A stretch of DNA of 8,950 bases from an uncultured Moraxellaceae bacterium (GTDB lineage: Bacteria; Pseudomonadota; Gammaproteobacteria; Pseudomonadales; Moraxellaceae), in the NCBI GenBank assembly GCA_937952925.1, contig CALFYA010000189.1, positions 1-8,950 of the forward strand, written 5' to 3'. The notes below the pieces were generated by a model. That model ran no database searches. It was not told the DNA's origin and saw only the letters and a program-made list of their open reading frames with translations. A program made the translations under genes and the position numbers. Shown here piece after piece: positions 1 to 8,300 of the stretch (positions are counted from its first letter, which is position 1; every line of letters begins with the position of its first letter).

Positions 1-2942
1 AGCAACGCTTGGCGCTTGATATGCTCGCAGCACAACGCGCCAAAGCAGATATTGAGGCCAATACTCAACTTAGCCCACTCAATACCATTAACCGGATGCT
101 GGCTGTGTTTAATGACGGCAAAAGTCAGGTGCAGTCGGTGGACAGTCAGGCACAAGCAACGTCAGCGATTGCCAAGTCCATGATGCTTGACGTGATTGAC
201 GCAACCAAAGGCAAATGGCTTGGCCTAGCAAATGACGTTGAAATGAACCGCGACATTGTGCGCGAGTTGCACGGTACCGACACAGGCAACGCTGTAGCAG
301 CCAAAGCTGCGAAGCAATTTCAAGAAGTTGCTGAGATCCTGCGTGAGCGTTTCAACCGTGCTGGTGGCATGGTGGGCAAACTTGAAGATTGGGCAATGCC
401 GCACGTTCACAGTGCCTTCAAGGTGGCCAAAGCTGGCCGTGATGCGTGGGTAAACGACATCTTGCCCATGATCAGCCGAGAACGCTACGTCAACGAGGAC
501 GGCTCACTGATGAGCGATGCGCAGTTGCGTGAGTTTTTGAATGAGTCGTATGTGAGCATTGCCACTGATGGCGCAAACAAGATGGAAGCAGGGCGCTACT
601 CAGGCGCAGGCGGCAAACGCTCAAATCGTGGCAGTGAGTCGCGTGTCCTGCACTTTAAGGGTGGTGATGAATGGCTCGCCTACCAAGCCAAGTACGGCGA
701 GGGTGACTTGCTGCAAATTATGACGCAGCACATTGACGGAATTGCGCGTGATATTGCTTTGGTCGAACGCTTTGGCAGCAATCCCAACCATATGCTGAAA
801 ATGCTGCTTGATGAAGCCGAGAAGTCCGAGAAGCTATCCGGTGGTGATCTCGATAAAATCAACAAAATGCGCCGACGCACCGAACGCCTATATGACGAAG
901 TGGCACGCAACAACGTGGCAGTATCAACCACACTAGCCGAAGCTTTTGCGGCATACCGATCAATCAATGTTGCTAGTCGTCTAGGCGGTGCGACGCTGTC
1001 GTCATTTACCGATGCTGCGTCAATCGCTCGCACAGCTTGGATGCACGGCTTGGCCTATCATCGTATCTTTGGCCAAGGACTCAAAAACCTGAACCCCCTT
1101 GATGCGTCCGATCGTGAGCTTGCGCGGTCTATCGGCCTTGGCATCGAGGAGATGCTCGCAAGCATGAACCGCTACAACGATGATGGATTGACCACGACAG
1201 CCACGGTAGCAGGAAAAGTAGCCAAATACTCAAATGCCGCAGCGTCCGCAGTCATGCGAGCAAGCGGCCTTAACGCACTCACCGCAGCACGCAAACAAGC
1301 CTTTAGCATGATGTTAATGGATAAGTACGGCAAACTCAGCCGCAGCAAGACATGGCAAGATTTAGAAGCCGATGATCGCAGTTTTTTGGAAAGCACAGGT
1401 ATTACCGAACGGGACTGGCAAATCTGGCAGAAGGCTACACCGCTTGAGCGCAGCAACGGCAGCATGATCCTGTCGGCGCGTGACATTATGGCGATTGATG
1501 ATGCTGAGATTATGGCCGTGATAGCACCAGAGGCCGATGCTATGCGGCAAGGCATCATGGCTGAAATTGATGCACTTAATCAAAAAAACCTGCAAGAGCA
1601 ACAATGGATTGAAGGCAGGCAAGCAAGGTTTGAATCACTCAAGGCTGATCTGCAAGCCAAGATTGCGGAGTATGAGGCGCGGCAAGACGCAAAAGGCCAA
1701 GCCGAGCGACAAGCACTGCAAGACCGTGCCGACTTGCTTGACGCGCAAATTGAGCGAGCAAAAGCACAAGCAGACATTGATGCGTTTTTGTTGGCGGAAA
1801 AACAGCAAGGTCGAATCCGTGATTTTCTGTATGCGGTGCAAGAGGGTAAGGACGCGGTTAAGCTTGCTGACAAAGCTGACCAAAACGTGCAGCGCAATAG
1901 CAGCATCCGAGGAAACATTGGTGAGCGACTTGGTGAGCGCGTTGGTAATGCTGATCGGCGCATTACCGAGATTGAGGCTAAGATTCGACAGTCCGAGCGC
2001 GATCAAACAAGGGCTGTTAAAGACAAGAATGCGGAAATGGCACGGCGCTTGGATAGGGCTGCTCAAGAACTAAATGACTTCATAGCTAAGTCCACTGAGC
2101 GCCAAACCCGACGCCAAGCTGTTGCTGATCGACTTAATAGCAGCATTGACAAGCGCATGGCTGACTTGATCAAGCGCACGAAAGAACAAGCTGCCACACG
2201 CTACATGGCTCACATCCTAGACGAGCAAGGCATGGCGGTAATTGAAGCAGGTGCACGTGAGCGTGCCAAGATGTACGGCTATCTGCAAAAAGGCACGTGG
2301 ACGGGTGAGATTGGCCGATCAATGCTGCAATTCAAGTCCTTTACTGCTGCACTGATGATGCGTCATGGTGCGCGGATGATGGGTCAAGAAGGGGTGTGGG
2401 GCAAAGCTGCTTATGGCATTCCATTATTTGTCATGATGAGCTTGCTAGGTGGTTTGCAACAGCAATTAAAAGAGATCGCGCAAGGCAATGATCCGCAAGA
2501 CATGACACAAGCATCTTTTTATGTCAATGCGGTTTTGGCTGGTGGTGCGCTGGGTGTCTATGGTGATGTACTCAAATCAGGCACAACCCCGGATGGTCGC
2601 GGCCTTGCTGATCTGGTTGGCGGCCCTATCCTTGGCGATGCGACTCAGCTTATAGCGATTGGCAACCGTGGGGTGCGTTCTGCGATGGGTGATAACAAAG
2701 CCAATGCCGCCAACGAAACCATCAAATTTGCAAAATCTCATACGCCTTTTGCAAACCTGTGGTATACCAGAGCGGCAACAGACAGACTTATTTTTAACCA
2801 GTTGCAAGAGATGGTCAATCCCGGCTACTTGCGGCGCAAGGAAGCCCGAGATCGGCGCAAATACGACAGAACATCATGGTGGTCGCCGAGTGATGTAGTG
2901 CCCGACGACACGCCAGATTTTGGAAAGGCGGTAGGGGAATGA
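1..2942 (+). CDS. Large ejection/internal virion protein, 5' end outside window
   Basis: The frame is open from the first bases: a TTG at 9 could be read as a start, but in-frame codons continue to the left edge, so I treat the gene as partial. Numbering residues from nt 9, about 977 residues are visible. The sequence is mostly helical, Ala/Lys/Glu/Arg-rich and without a signal peptide. Residues about 508-730 form a long, highly charged Q/E/K/R/A coiled coil. The C-terminal part starts near GEIGRSMLQFKSF and has two hydrophobic stretches (about 798-815 and 835-852), a Gly-rich LVGGPILGDA motif near 868, and HTPFANLWYTRAATDRL from 911. I associate that C-terminal pattern with very large podoviral ejection proteins, which sit inside the capsid and leave with the DNA. 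No lysozyme or transglycosylase motif is visible; one could lie upstream. Role is inferred from this pattern and from the terminase and tailspike neighbours. It ends in an ATGA overlap with the next gene. Confidence 0.7.
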   Translation, partial: QRLALDMLAAQRAKADIEANTQLSPLNTINRMLAVFNDGKSQVQSVDSQAQATSAIAKSMMLDVIDATKGKWLGLANDVEMNRDIVRELHGTDTGNAVAAKAAKQFQEVAEILRERFNRAGGMVGKLEDWAMPHVHSAFKVAKAGRDAWVNDILPMISRERYVNEDGSLMSDAQLREFLNESYVSIATDGANKMEAGRYSGAGGKRSNRGSESRVLHFKGGDEWLAYQAKYGEGDLLQIMTQHIDGIARDIALVERFGSNPNHMLKMLLDEAEKSEKLSGGDLDKINKMRRRTERLYDEVARNNVAVSTTLAEAFAAYRSINVASRLGGATLSSFTDAASIARTAWMHGLAYHRIFGQGLKNLNPLDASDRELARSIGLGIEEMLASMNRYNDDGLTTTATVAGKVAKYSNAAASAVMRASGLNALTAARKQAFSMMLMDKYGKLSRSKTWQDLEADDRSFLESTGITERDWQIWQKATPLERSNGSMILSARDIMAIDDAEIMAVIAPEADAMRQGIMAEIDALNQKNLQEQQWIEGRQARFESLKADLQAKIAEYEARQDAKGQAERQALQDRADLLDAQIERAKAQADIDAFLLAEKQQGRIRDFLYAVQEGKDAVKLADKADQNVQRNSSIRGNIGERLGERVGNADRRITEIEAKIRQSERDQTRAVKDKNAEMARRLDRAAQELNDFIAKSTERQTRRQAVADRLNSSIDKRMADLIKRTKEQAATRYMAHILDEQGMAVIEAGARERAKMYGYLQKGTWTGEIGRSMLQFKSFTAALMMRHGARMMGQEGVWGKAAYGIPLFVMMSLLGGLQQQLKEIAQGNDPQDMTQASFYVNAVLAGGALGVYGDVLKSGTTPDGRGLADLVGGPILGDATQLIAIGNRGVRSAMGDNKANAANETIKFAKSHTPFANLWYTRAATDRLIFNQLQEMVNPGYLRRKEARDRRKYDRTSWWSPSDVVPDDTPDFGKAVGE
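1531..2199 (+). other. Coiled-coil segment inside the large virion protein
   Basis: This stretch encodes residues about 508-730 of the large protein (numbered from nt 9). It is dominated by Q, E, K, R, A and D with regularly spaced L/I and almost no Pro or aromatic residues, for example LQAKIAEYEARQDAKGQAE and RRITEIEAKIRQSERDQ. There is a short, less regular break near RNSSIRGNIGERLGERVGN. The flanks look like globular virion protein sequence, so the coil may be an insertion or a long spacer arm. The open frames in other phases over this stretch are explained by its biased codon composition. Confidence 0.6.
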
Positions 2943-3262
2943 ATGATTTTATTTATATGATAGGTGCTGGCGTGGTCGGTGGAGCATGTATTTTTACTTA
3001 CTTCTACCTATGCGGCCTAATTCCATTGCTCAAAGCTGTTACTTGTTGGGTGCTTTGTTTGGCTGTTTTTTTGCTGCCGATTGGATCTGCAATAGCCCTA
3101 TCGTGTAAGTCATTTAGCGAAGGGCATTATATTCTTGGGGTCATCCAAATACCGTTATCTTTTTTGGTGCTTGGATGGGGTTGGCTTTTTCTCTGGAAAG
3201 AAAGGCATGATCTATACAAGGATGCTCTAGACAAATCAAACTATAGGTTGTGGAGCGATTAA
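2939..3262 (+). CDS. Small three-span membrane protein, possible holin
   Basis: This 107-residue protein is not one I recognise by family. Three hydrophobic segments are clear: about residues 4-28, 33-55 and 64-86, followed by a charged tail beginning KERHDLYKD. The positive tail predicts a cytoplasmic C-terminus and hence an outside N-terminus, the topology of class I holins. The size also fits a holin, but no endolysin or spanin lies next to it, so a DNA-entry accessory or superinfection-exclusion protein is equally possible. The start ATG lies within the stop of the large virion protein gene (ATGA overlap), with AAGGCG at 2925-2930 as a plausible Shine-Dalgarno; translation is probably coupled. 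The gene is visibly more AT-rich than its neighbours, in part because of Phe, Ile and Leu codons. It is followed by a terminator-like hairpin, so it closes a transcription unit. Confidence 0.65.
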   Translation: MNDFIYMIGAGVVGGACIFTYFYLCGLIPLLKAVTCWVLCLAVFLLPIGSAIALSCKSFSEGHYILGVIQIPLSFLVLGWGWLFLWKERHDLYKDALDKSNYRLWSD

Positions 3263-3282
3263 ATCCCCAAGAAATCCAATAG

Positions 3283-3320
3283 CCCTCCCGTCATCATCAT
3301 GGTGACGTGGAGGGTTTTTT
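3283..3320 (+). terminator. Intrinsic terminator-like hairpin before the terminase genes
   Basis: CCCTCC (3283-3288), C3289 and GTCA (3290-3293) pair with TGAC (3303-3306), G3307 and GGAGGG (3309-3314), with T3308 bulged. T3294-G3302 (wobble) and C3295-G3301 extend the stem to 13 pairs around a 5-base loop (3296-3300). Six T residues (3315-3320) follow directly and the next base is the A of the small-terminase ATG. The reverse strand lacks a comparable T-tract, so the signal is one-directional. It lies 20 bases after the stop of the membrane-protein gene. Terminase expression would need read-through, antitermination or a promoter inside the hairpin region; no promoter is evident. Confidence 0.8.
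3309..3314 (+). promoter_or_regulatory. Shine-Dalgarno of the small terminase gene, inside the hairpin arm
   Basis: GGAGGG is a near-ideal ribosome binding site with a 6-base spacer to the ATG at 3321. It is also the complete descending base of the terminator stem, paired with CCCTCC at 3283-3288. When the hairpin forms, this site should be hidden from the ribosome. Confidence 0.75.
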
Positions 3321-3626
3321 ATGCGCGATGACCAACTAGAGCGACTCAAGCAAACACAAGAGCAAGCCATTGACCATGCAATTGAAGCAATGGATATGGC
3401 GCACGCTGAATGCGACATCACCACCAAAGACGGACGCGGCGACCGTGTATGGCTCACCAAAGGCGCGAACGAGTCCATGAAACTCGCCCTGAGCATCGAG
3501 CGATTGCTGCAAGCCAAGGCGCAAGGCCGAACGGTAGACGAGCCAGAGGAAGCCACCAAAGCTGCTGAGGACATGCTAAAGCGAGCCAACAAACGCTATG
3601 AGGAATACACGCAGCGCAAACAATGA
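3321..3626 (+). CDS. Putative terminase small subunit
   Basis: This 101-residue soluble, charged, largely helical protein is proposed to be the small terminase, which recognises phage DNA and delivers it to the large subunit for packaging. The case rests mainly on context: it lies immediately upstream of the large terminase and overlaps it by ATGA. Its size is similar to that of the small terminase of T7-like phages. The sequence has a helical N-terminal region (DQLERLKQTQEQAIDHAIEAM), a short polar turn with TKDGRGDRVW, a second helix (LALSIERLLQAKA) and a charged C-terminal helix ending YEEYTQRKQ. I see no clear helix-turn-helix and cannot place it in a named family by sequence alone. The start is well supported by GGAGGG six bases upstream. 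An alternative is another packaging or head-completion accessory protein. Confidence 0.6.
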   Translation: MRDDQLERLKQTQEQAIDHAIEAMDMAHAECDITTKDGRGDRVWLTKGANESMKLALSIERLLQAKAQGRTVDEPEEATKAAEDMLKRANKRYEEYTQRKQ

Positions 3627-5293
3627 CAGACAAGGTTTCGCTCCCCGTATTTTTCTTAATCTGGGCTGAAACTCAGGGCTGGGATGTGCCTGACTTTCAT
3701 TTGCAGGTGTGCGAATTCTTGGAGCGTCCAAGCCGCGTAAAGCTTTTGATGATGCCGCGTGGTCATGGCAAATCGTCGATTATAGGTGTAAAAAACGGGC
3801 ACAGTTACTATAAAGACGATCAATTGCGCATTTTGCACCAAGGCTCGGATGACAAAACAGCGCGTAAATGCTCCCGTGATACCCGTGCGATTCTGCGTCG
3901 ACACCCACTGACCGAGCATCTAAAACTGGGTGATGGGCGCGGCGACATTGATTTCTGGTGGACGCCCAATGCCAAGGACGAGCGCAACCCGTCGATGCAA
4001 GCCGCTGGCATCCTCTCCAACATCACATCATCACGCGCTGACGAAATCCAAAACGATGACGTCGAGGTGCAAAAGAATATCGGCACACCCGAAGCACGCG
4101 AGAAGCTGCGCTATCGCCTAAGCGAGCAAATCCACATTGCTGTCCCAAACGCCACAAAACTATGGGTCGGCACGCCACACTGCCATGACTCAATCTATGA
4201 GGACATCAAAGCAAAGGGGGCGGATTGTCTGATCCTGCGTATGTTTAACAAAGAGCATCGGTTTAAGCGTGACGAACAAGCAGGGCGGCCTATGCTGCTG
4301 CCATTTTGCCCTGAGTATGTGTTTGTTGGGATTGGTAAGACTGCCAAGCTATTGCAAGAGGGCGTTGACTACCATGTCAGACTGGTGGGCAGTGCATGGG
4401 AAATCCGTACCGCCACAGAACACAATCTGATCGACTGCTATAGCGGTGCATTGTGGCCTGAGCGGTTTACGCCATCTGAGATGGCAGAGCGGCGCAAAGA
4501 GTGTAATACGCTCAACGAATGGGACAGCCAGTATCAACTCCACGCCAAGCCAATTGGCGATGTGCGCTTGAATCCTGACTATCTGATTGCCTACGACTGC
4601 GAGCCTGTAATCCGTCGCGCCAATGGTGAGATAACGATGTGGCTTGGCAGCGTGCAGTTGGTATCTGGGACGCTGCGATGGGATCCATCCTCCGGCAAGA
4701 AAAACTCAGATGTTTCGTCACTGTCCTTGTTGTTTCAGGACTTGCAGGGCAACCACTACTGGCATCGAGCTATTGCGCTGACCGGTGCATTTGTTGAAAC
4801 CGACGATACAGGCAGGCCAAAGGGTGGGCAGGTCTGGCAAATCGCTGATCTGGTTGAGCAGTTTATGTTGACCCGTGTCGTCGTTGAAACCAACGGCATC
4901 GGCGGCTCACTACCCGATTATCTCAAAGCAGCATTCAAAGCGCGGCGGATCAATTGCGGCGTGTCAGAAGTGCATGCCACCCAAGCCAAGAACAAGCGCA
5001 TCTTGGGGCAGATCGAAGCACCCTTAACGTCTGGTCTGTTGTGGGCGCACATGAGCGTGCTTGAGGTGACCGATGAAGCAGGACAAACCAAAGACGCGCC
5101 AGCAGTGGTGCAAATGCGCCAGTTCAACCCTGCGGTGACCGTACAGGATGATGACCATCTTGATAGCTTGGCTGGTGCGATTGAAGACGGCCCTTGCAGA
5201 TTCGGAAAATCACTCAAGAAATTGAATGCTGTTGAACGCGACACTTGGAGAACGAATAGCGGCAGCTTTGAAGCGTCGCTTGACTTTGAGTGA
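3623..5293 (+). CDS. Terminase large subunit, T7 gp19-like packaging ATPase/nuclease
   Basis: This 556-residue protein is the motor that pumps DNA into the prohead and cuts it. Motifs in order: Walker A PRGHGKSS (residues 45-52); SSRADEIQNDDVEV (136-149), in which DEIQNDDVE is the Walker B region and whose SRAD..DDVE pattern is typical of the T7 gp19 type; AREKL (158-162) just after it, also typical; a coupling motif LWVGTP (180-185); and a C-terminal RNase H-fold nuclease with DPSSGKKNSD (354-363, Asp354 and Asp363), VVVETNGIGG (419-428, Glu422) and QDDDHLDSLAGAI (508-520, Asp511 or Asp514 as last metal ligand). Length is close to the family norm. Residues about 226-275, between the ATPase and nuclease parts, look like an extra segment. 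Only a weak GAGGA lies far upstream (3600-3604), so translation is probably coupled to the small terminase through the ATGA overlap. Confidence 0.93.
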   Translation: MTDKVSLPVFFLIWAETQGWDVPDFHLQVCEFLERPSRVKLLMMPRGHGKSSIIGVKNGHSYYKDDQLRILHQGSDDKTARKCSRDTRAILRRHPLTEHLKLGDGRGDIDFWWTPNAKDERNPSMQAAGILSNITSSRADEIQNDDVEVQKNIGTPEAREKLRYRLSEQIHIAVPNATKLWVGTPHCHDSIYEDIKAKGADCLILRMFNKEHRFKRDEQAGRPMLLPFCPEYVFVGIGKTAKLLQEGVDYHVRLVGSAWEIRTATEHNLIDCYSGALWPERFTPSEMAERRKECNTLNEWDSQYQLHAKPIGDVRLNPDYLIAYDCEPVIRRANGEITMWLGSVQLVSGTLRWDPSSGKKNSDVSSLSLLFQDLQGNHYWHRAIALTGAFVETDDTGRPKGGQVWQIADLVEQFMLTRVVVETNGIGGSLPDYLKAAFKARRINCGVSEVHATQAKNKRILGQIEAPLTSGLLWAHMSVLEVTDEAGQTKDAPAVVQMRQFNPAVTVQDDDHLDSLAGAIEDGPCRFGKSLKKLNAVERDTWRTNSGSFEASLDFE

Positions 5294-5301
5294 GCGCAGA
5301 C

Positions 5302-8300
5302 ATGACCGTACCAGAGCAGATTCCTGTAACCACATATATAGCGAATGGCACTACATCTACATTTGCCGCTGGTTTTATTGTGCCAAATGCTGATTATCTT
5401 CGCGTAGAAATCAATGGAAGCGTCGTATCTGAATATACCTACAGTGGCGGCGTGGTCACATTGTCAACACCACCACTCGCAAGTTCAAAGATTGCGATTT
5501 ATCGGCAGACTCCGCTTGAGCGCGAGTTGTCGTATTCAAATAACACAAATAAATTTATTCCATCCGTGCTTGATGGTGACTTTGATGCAGCATGGCGAGC
5601 ACTACAAGAACTGTCCGCGCAAATCTCTCGGGCGCTCAAAGCAGACTACGGCGAAGACCCGAAATTACTACTCGCAACACTTAAAGAGTGGCTTGCCGCA
5701 GCACAGAGCTTAGGCGGCACAAACAACGGCACTTATCTGCTTAACGCAAACGGCGCATCAACGCGACTGGTCAACAGCAAACTATCCGACTTTGCCCATC
5801 TATCCGATTTTGGTGCAATTGGCGACGGCACATACCATCCGCTGTCCGAGCGATACGACACGCTTGCAGCGGCTCAGTTTGCCTATTCAAGTGTTGCTAT
5901 TACATCGCTATCACAGTCGATTGACTGGGCTGCAACTCAGGCCGCCGTCAACACTGGCAAGGTGGTCTACGCCAGTGGCCACTACGTCATCACTGACACG
6001 ATTTTGCTTCGTGCCGGTGGTGGCTTGATCGGCAATGGCGAGTATCGGTATTGGGAAAAGATCAACACGGGCACGATCTTTGAGGCGTATGGCGCTGGCA
6101 ACCCTGCACGCTGGACGGATATTGACGGCACTGACGGCGATGATTTTACGCCCTTGTTTGTGTTCTGTGGCGACTCGATTGCACTGCAAGGCATCACAGC
6201 ATTAACTGACCAGTCTGCTGCTGGCTGGAGTGCTGCGTTTTTTGTGCCTAGCGTGCGTCGATGCTCGCTGACTCAATGCTATGCCGATGGTCGGTGGGCA
6301 TCAGCAGCGATCTACCTTGATGCGACGTGGAGTGCTGACAACACAACACTAAATGATCTGCACCCCTACGTTAACGCGGTGTCAATGAACGAATTCCGCT
6401 GCATTGGTGGTGTGTATCGTGGGCATCGCTCGGTGTATGTGGCTGGCACGACTCGCAATCCAAATGATTATGGCGACGTAGGGCAGCCCGCTTGGGTGTG
6501 GTCGCCGGGTGGGACAAGCGATCTGAATTTCTATGATGTGGCGTTTCGCCCATTGTCGAATTTAATTGATACTGATGCTGCATGTATTAAGTTGGATGCT
6601 GCAATTGATAATGCCGCCGGTGCAGGACAGGGCATTTGGTTTCAAGACTGCTTTTATCGCGCATCCACTGCGCAGTTTATGTTTGACTTTGATCGCATCA
6701 ACCGCGTGACAATTAGCGGCTATGGCGAAGCATCACCAACCAACCCAACATGTAAGGCGTCATTCACCAGTCGATCAACCAATATTTTCTTTATTGGCCG
6801 ATTTATTCAGCATCAGATTTGGTATGACGGCGCATTAGTGCTACGCCCAAACGCCAACAATGTGCTTGTTCCGGTGACGCTTGATGCTGGCAATCATGGA
6901 TTAACTGGTATCACCGTGCTCAATAACGGCACGCTGAGTATCGGTGGTTTTGTGATCGGTGGTAATTACATCCGCCCACAAACACACAATGCAGGTCGCT
7001 TGGGTCGTGGTCAGTCTGACCCCATTGATCCGTCAGATAATCGTAACAACTCTTTTGAACGTGCCTATATCAAAGAAATTCGTTCCGGTACAGATAACTT
7101 TTTGACGCTACAAGGTGATTCGGGGATTGAGTTCAACCCGACCAACTCTGATCAGCGCGGCATTTTTACTGACGAAACTCTGTCAGTTTTTCTCAATGGC
7201 GAAGATGAAGATTTTGGGGTCTTTCAAGGCGGCATTCGCACTCCGCGGTTAATCGCTGGAAACCTGAGCGTAATTCCAGCCATTGAAGATGTGCCTGATA
7301 GTGTTGATCGCACGGTGTCCGAAAAACTGGCCGATACCATCAACCCCAAAGACTTCGGCGCAATCGCTGATGGCACGCTGCACACCGTTGCTGAGTGGAT
7401 TATTCCTGCTGCGCTTGGTCGCTATGCCAATCTTGCAGCCTTGCAGGTCGATTATCCATTTGTACAAGCCACAACCGAGTCTATCGACTACGTTGCCACA
7501 CAAGCTGCGGTGCGTCAGATCAAACAGCATCCTGAGAAAAACGCGGTTATTCAGATCACTGGTCGGCATGTCTGGAATCGTGAACTGATCATCGACGTGC
7601 CGCTGTGTCTAGATGGTGGTCATGCAGTCAATACGATTGAACATCTAAGCTGGACTGATGCAACGCCAACATCGGGCAGTTATGTGATGATCACCGGTGA
7701 TGGTGCAACATGCCGCACTGTTCGCACGCGCCGCACTTATCGCGGTGCACATACCGACCCATACGACAGCCCACTATCATCGGCAATCAACGTGCAAGCC
7801 GATGGTGTTACGTTGCGCAATCTGTGCCTGTTTATGCAGGTGTCCACATCGCTTGTCACCAATGCAGCCAATTACAATTTACAAGCCGCAGTCACTCCAA
7901 CCTTGTCCGGTGGCGTAGGCATTGCCCCGAATTATTGGGGAGCACCGCAAGTCTATACACCTAAGCCATGGGCAGATGTGGCGGGCGCTCCAGCCAAAAA
8001 CTGGGATGTTGGGGTATTTGTTGGCACTCGCTTGAAAACCACGATTGAAGCCTGTTCATTCGCGTTTTTCGAGAATGCTTGCGTCTATAACGACATCACC
8101 AACATTGCGCTGCGCCCACTGACTGATTGGCGCGGTAATCCGCTGCCTGCCAACTCGGTATCTGGTAGCGACGGCATGACCATGACCAAGTGCTACACGT
8201 TTGGCTCACCTTATGGTGTGCGTGTACTTGGTGCTTTGCCCAAGTCTGGCTTGGTCAGCTATGGCAAGGACTATAAAACATCCGTACAACTCACCATTGC

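Noticed and set aside
680..1963. Several minus-strand open frames of 117-143 codons under the large virion protein gene.
   Set aside because: They mirror the codon bias of the + strand gene, with Ser/Arg/Ala-rich translations and no start signals.
1537..2073. A 178-codon open frame in another + phase over the coiled-coil region.
   Set aside because: It overlaps the real gene fully, lacks a ribosome binding site and has an unstructured Arg/Lys/Leu-rich composition expected from shifting a repetitive coil.
3181..3246. Sigma-70-like promoter for the terminase genes.
   Set aside because: TTGGCT (3181) and TATACA (3213) are spaced 26 bases, too far apart, and no better pair was found before 3321.
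3226..3252. CTATAGG at 3241-3247 resembles the end of a T7-class phage promoter.
   Set aside because: Only about 11 of 19 positions fit the T7 consensus, it lies inside the membrane-protein coding sequence, and it is upstream of the terminator. No second copy was noticed, so it is likely chance.
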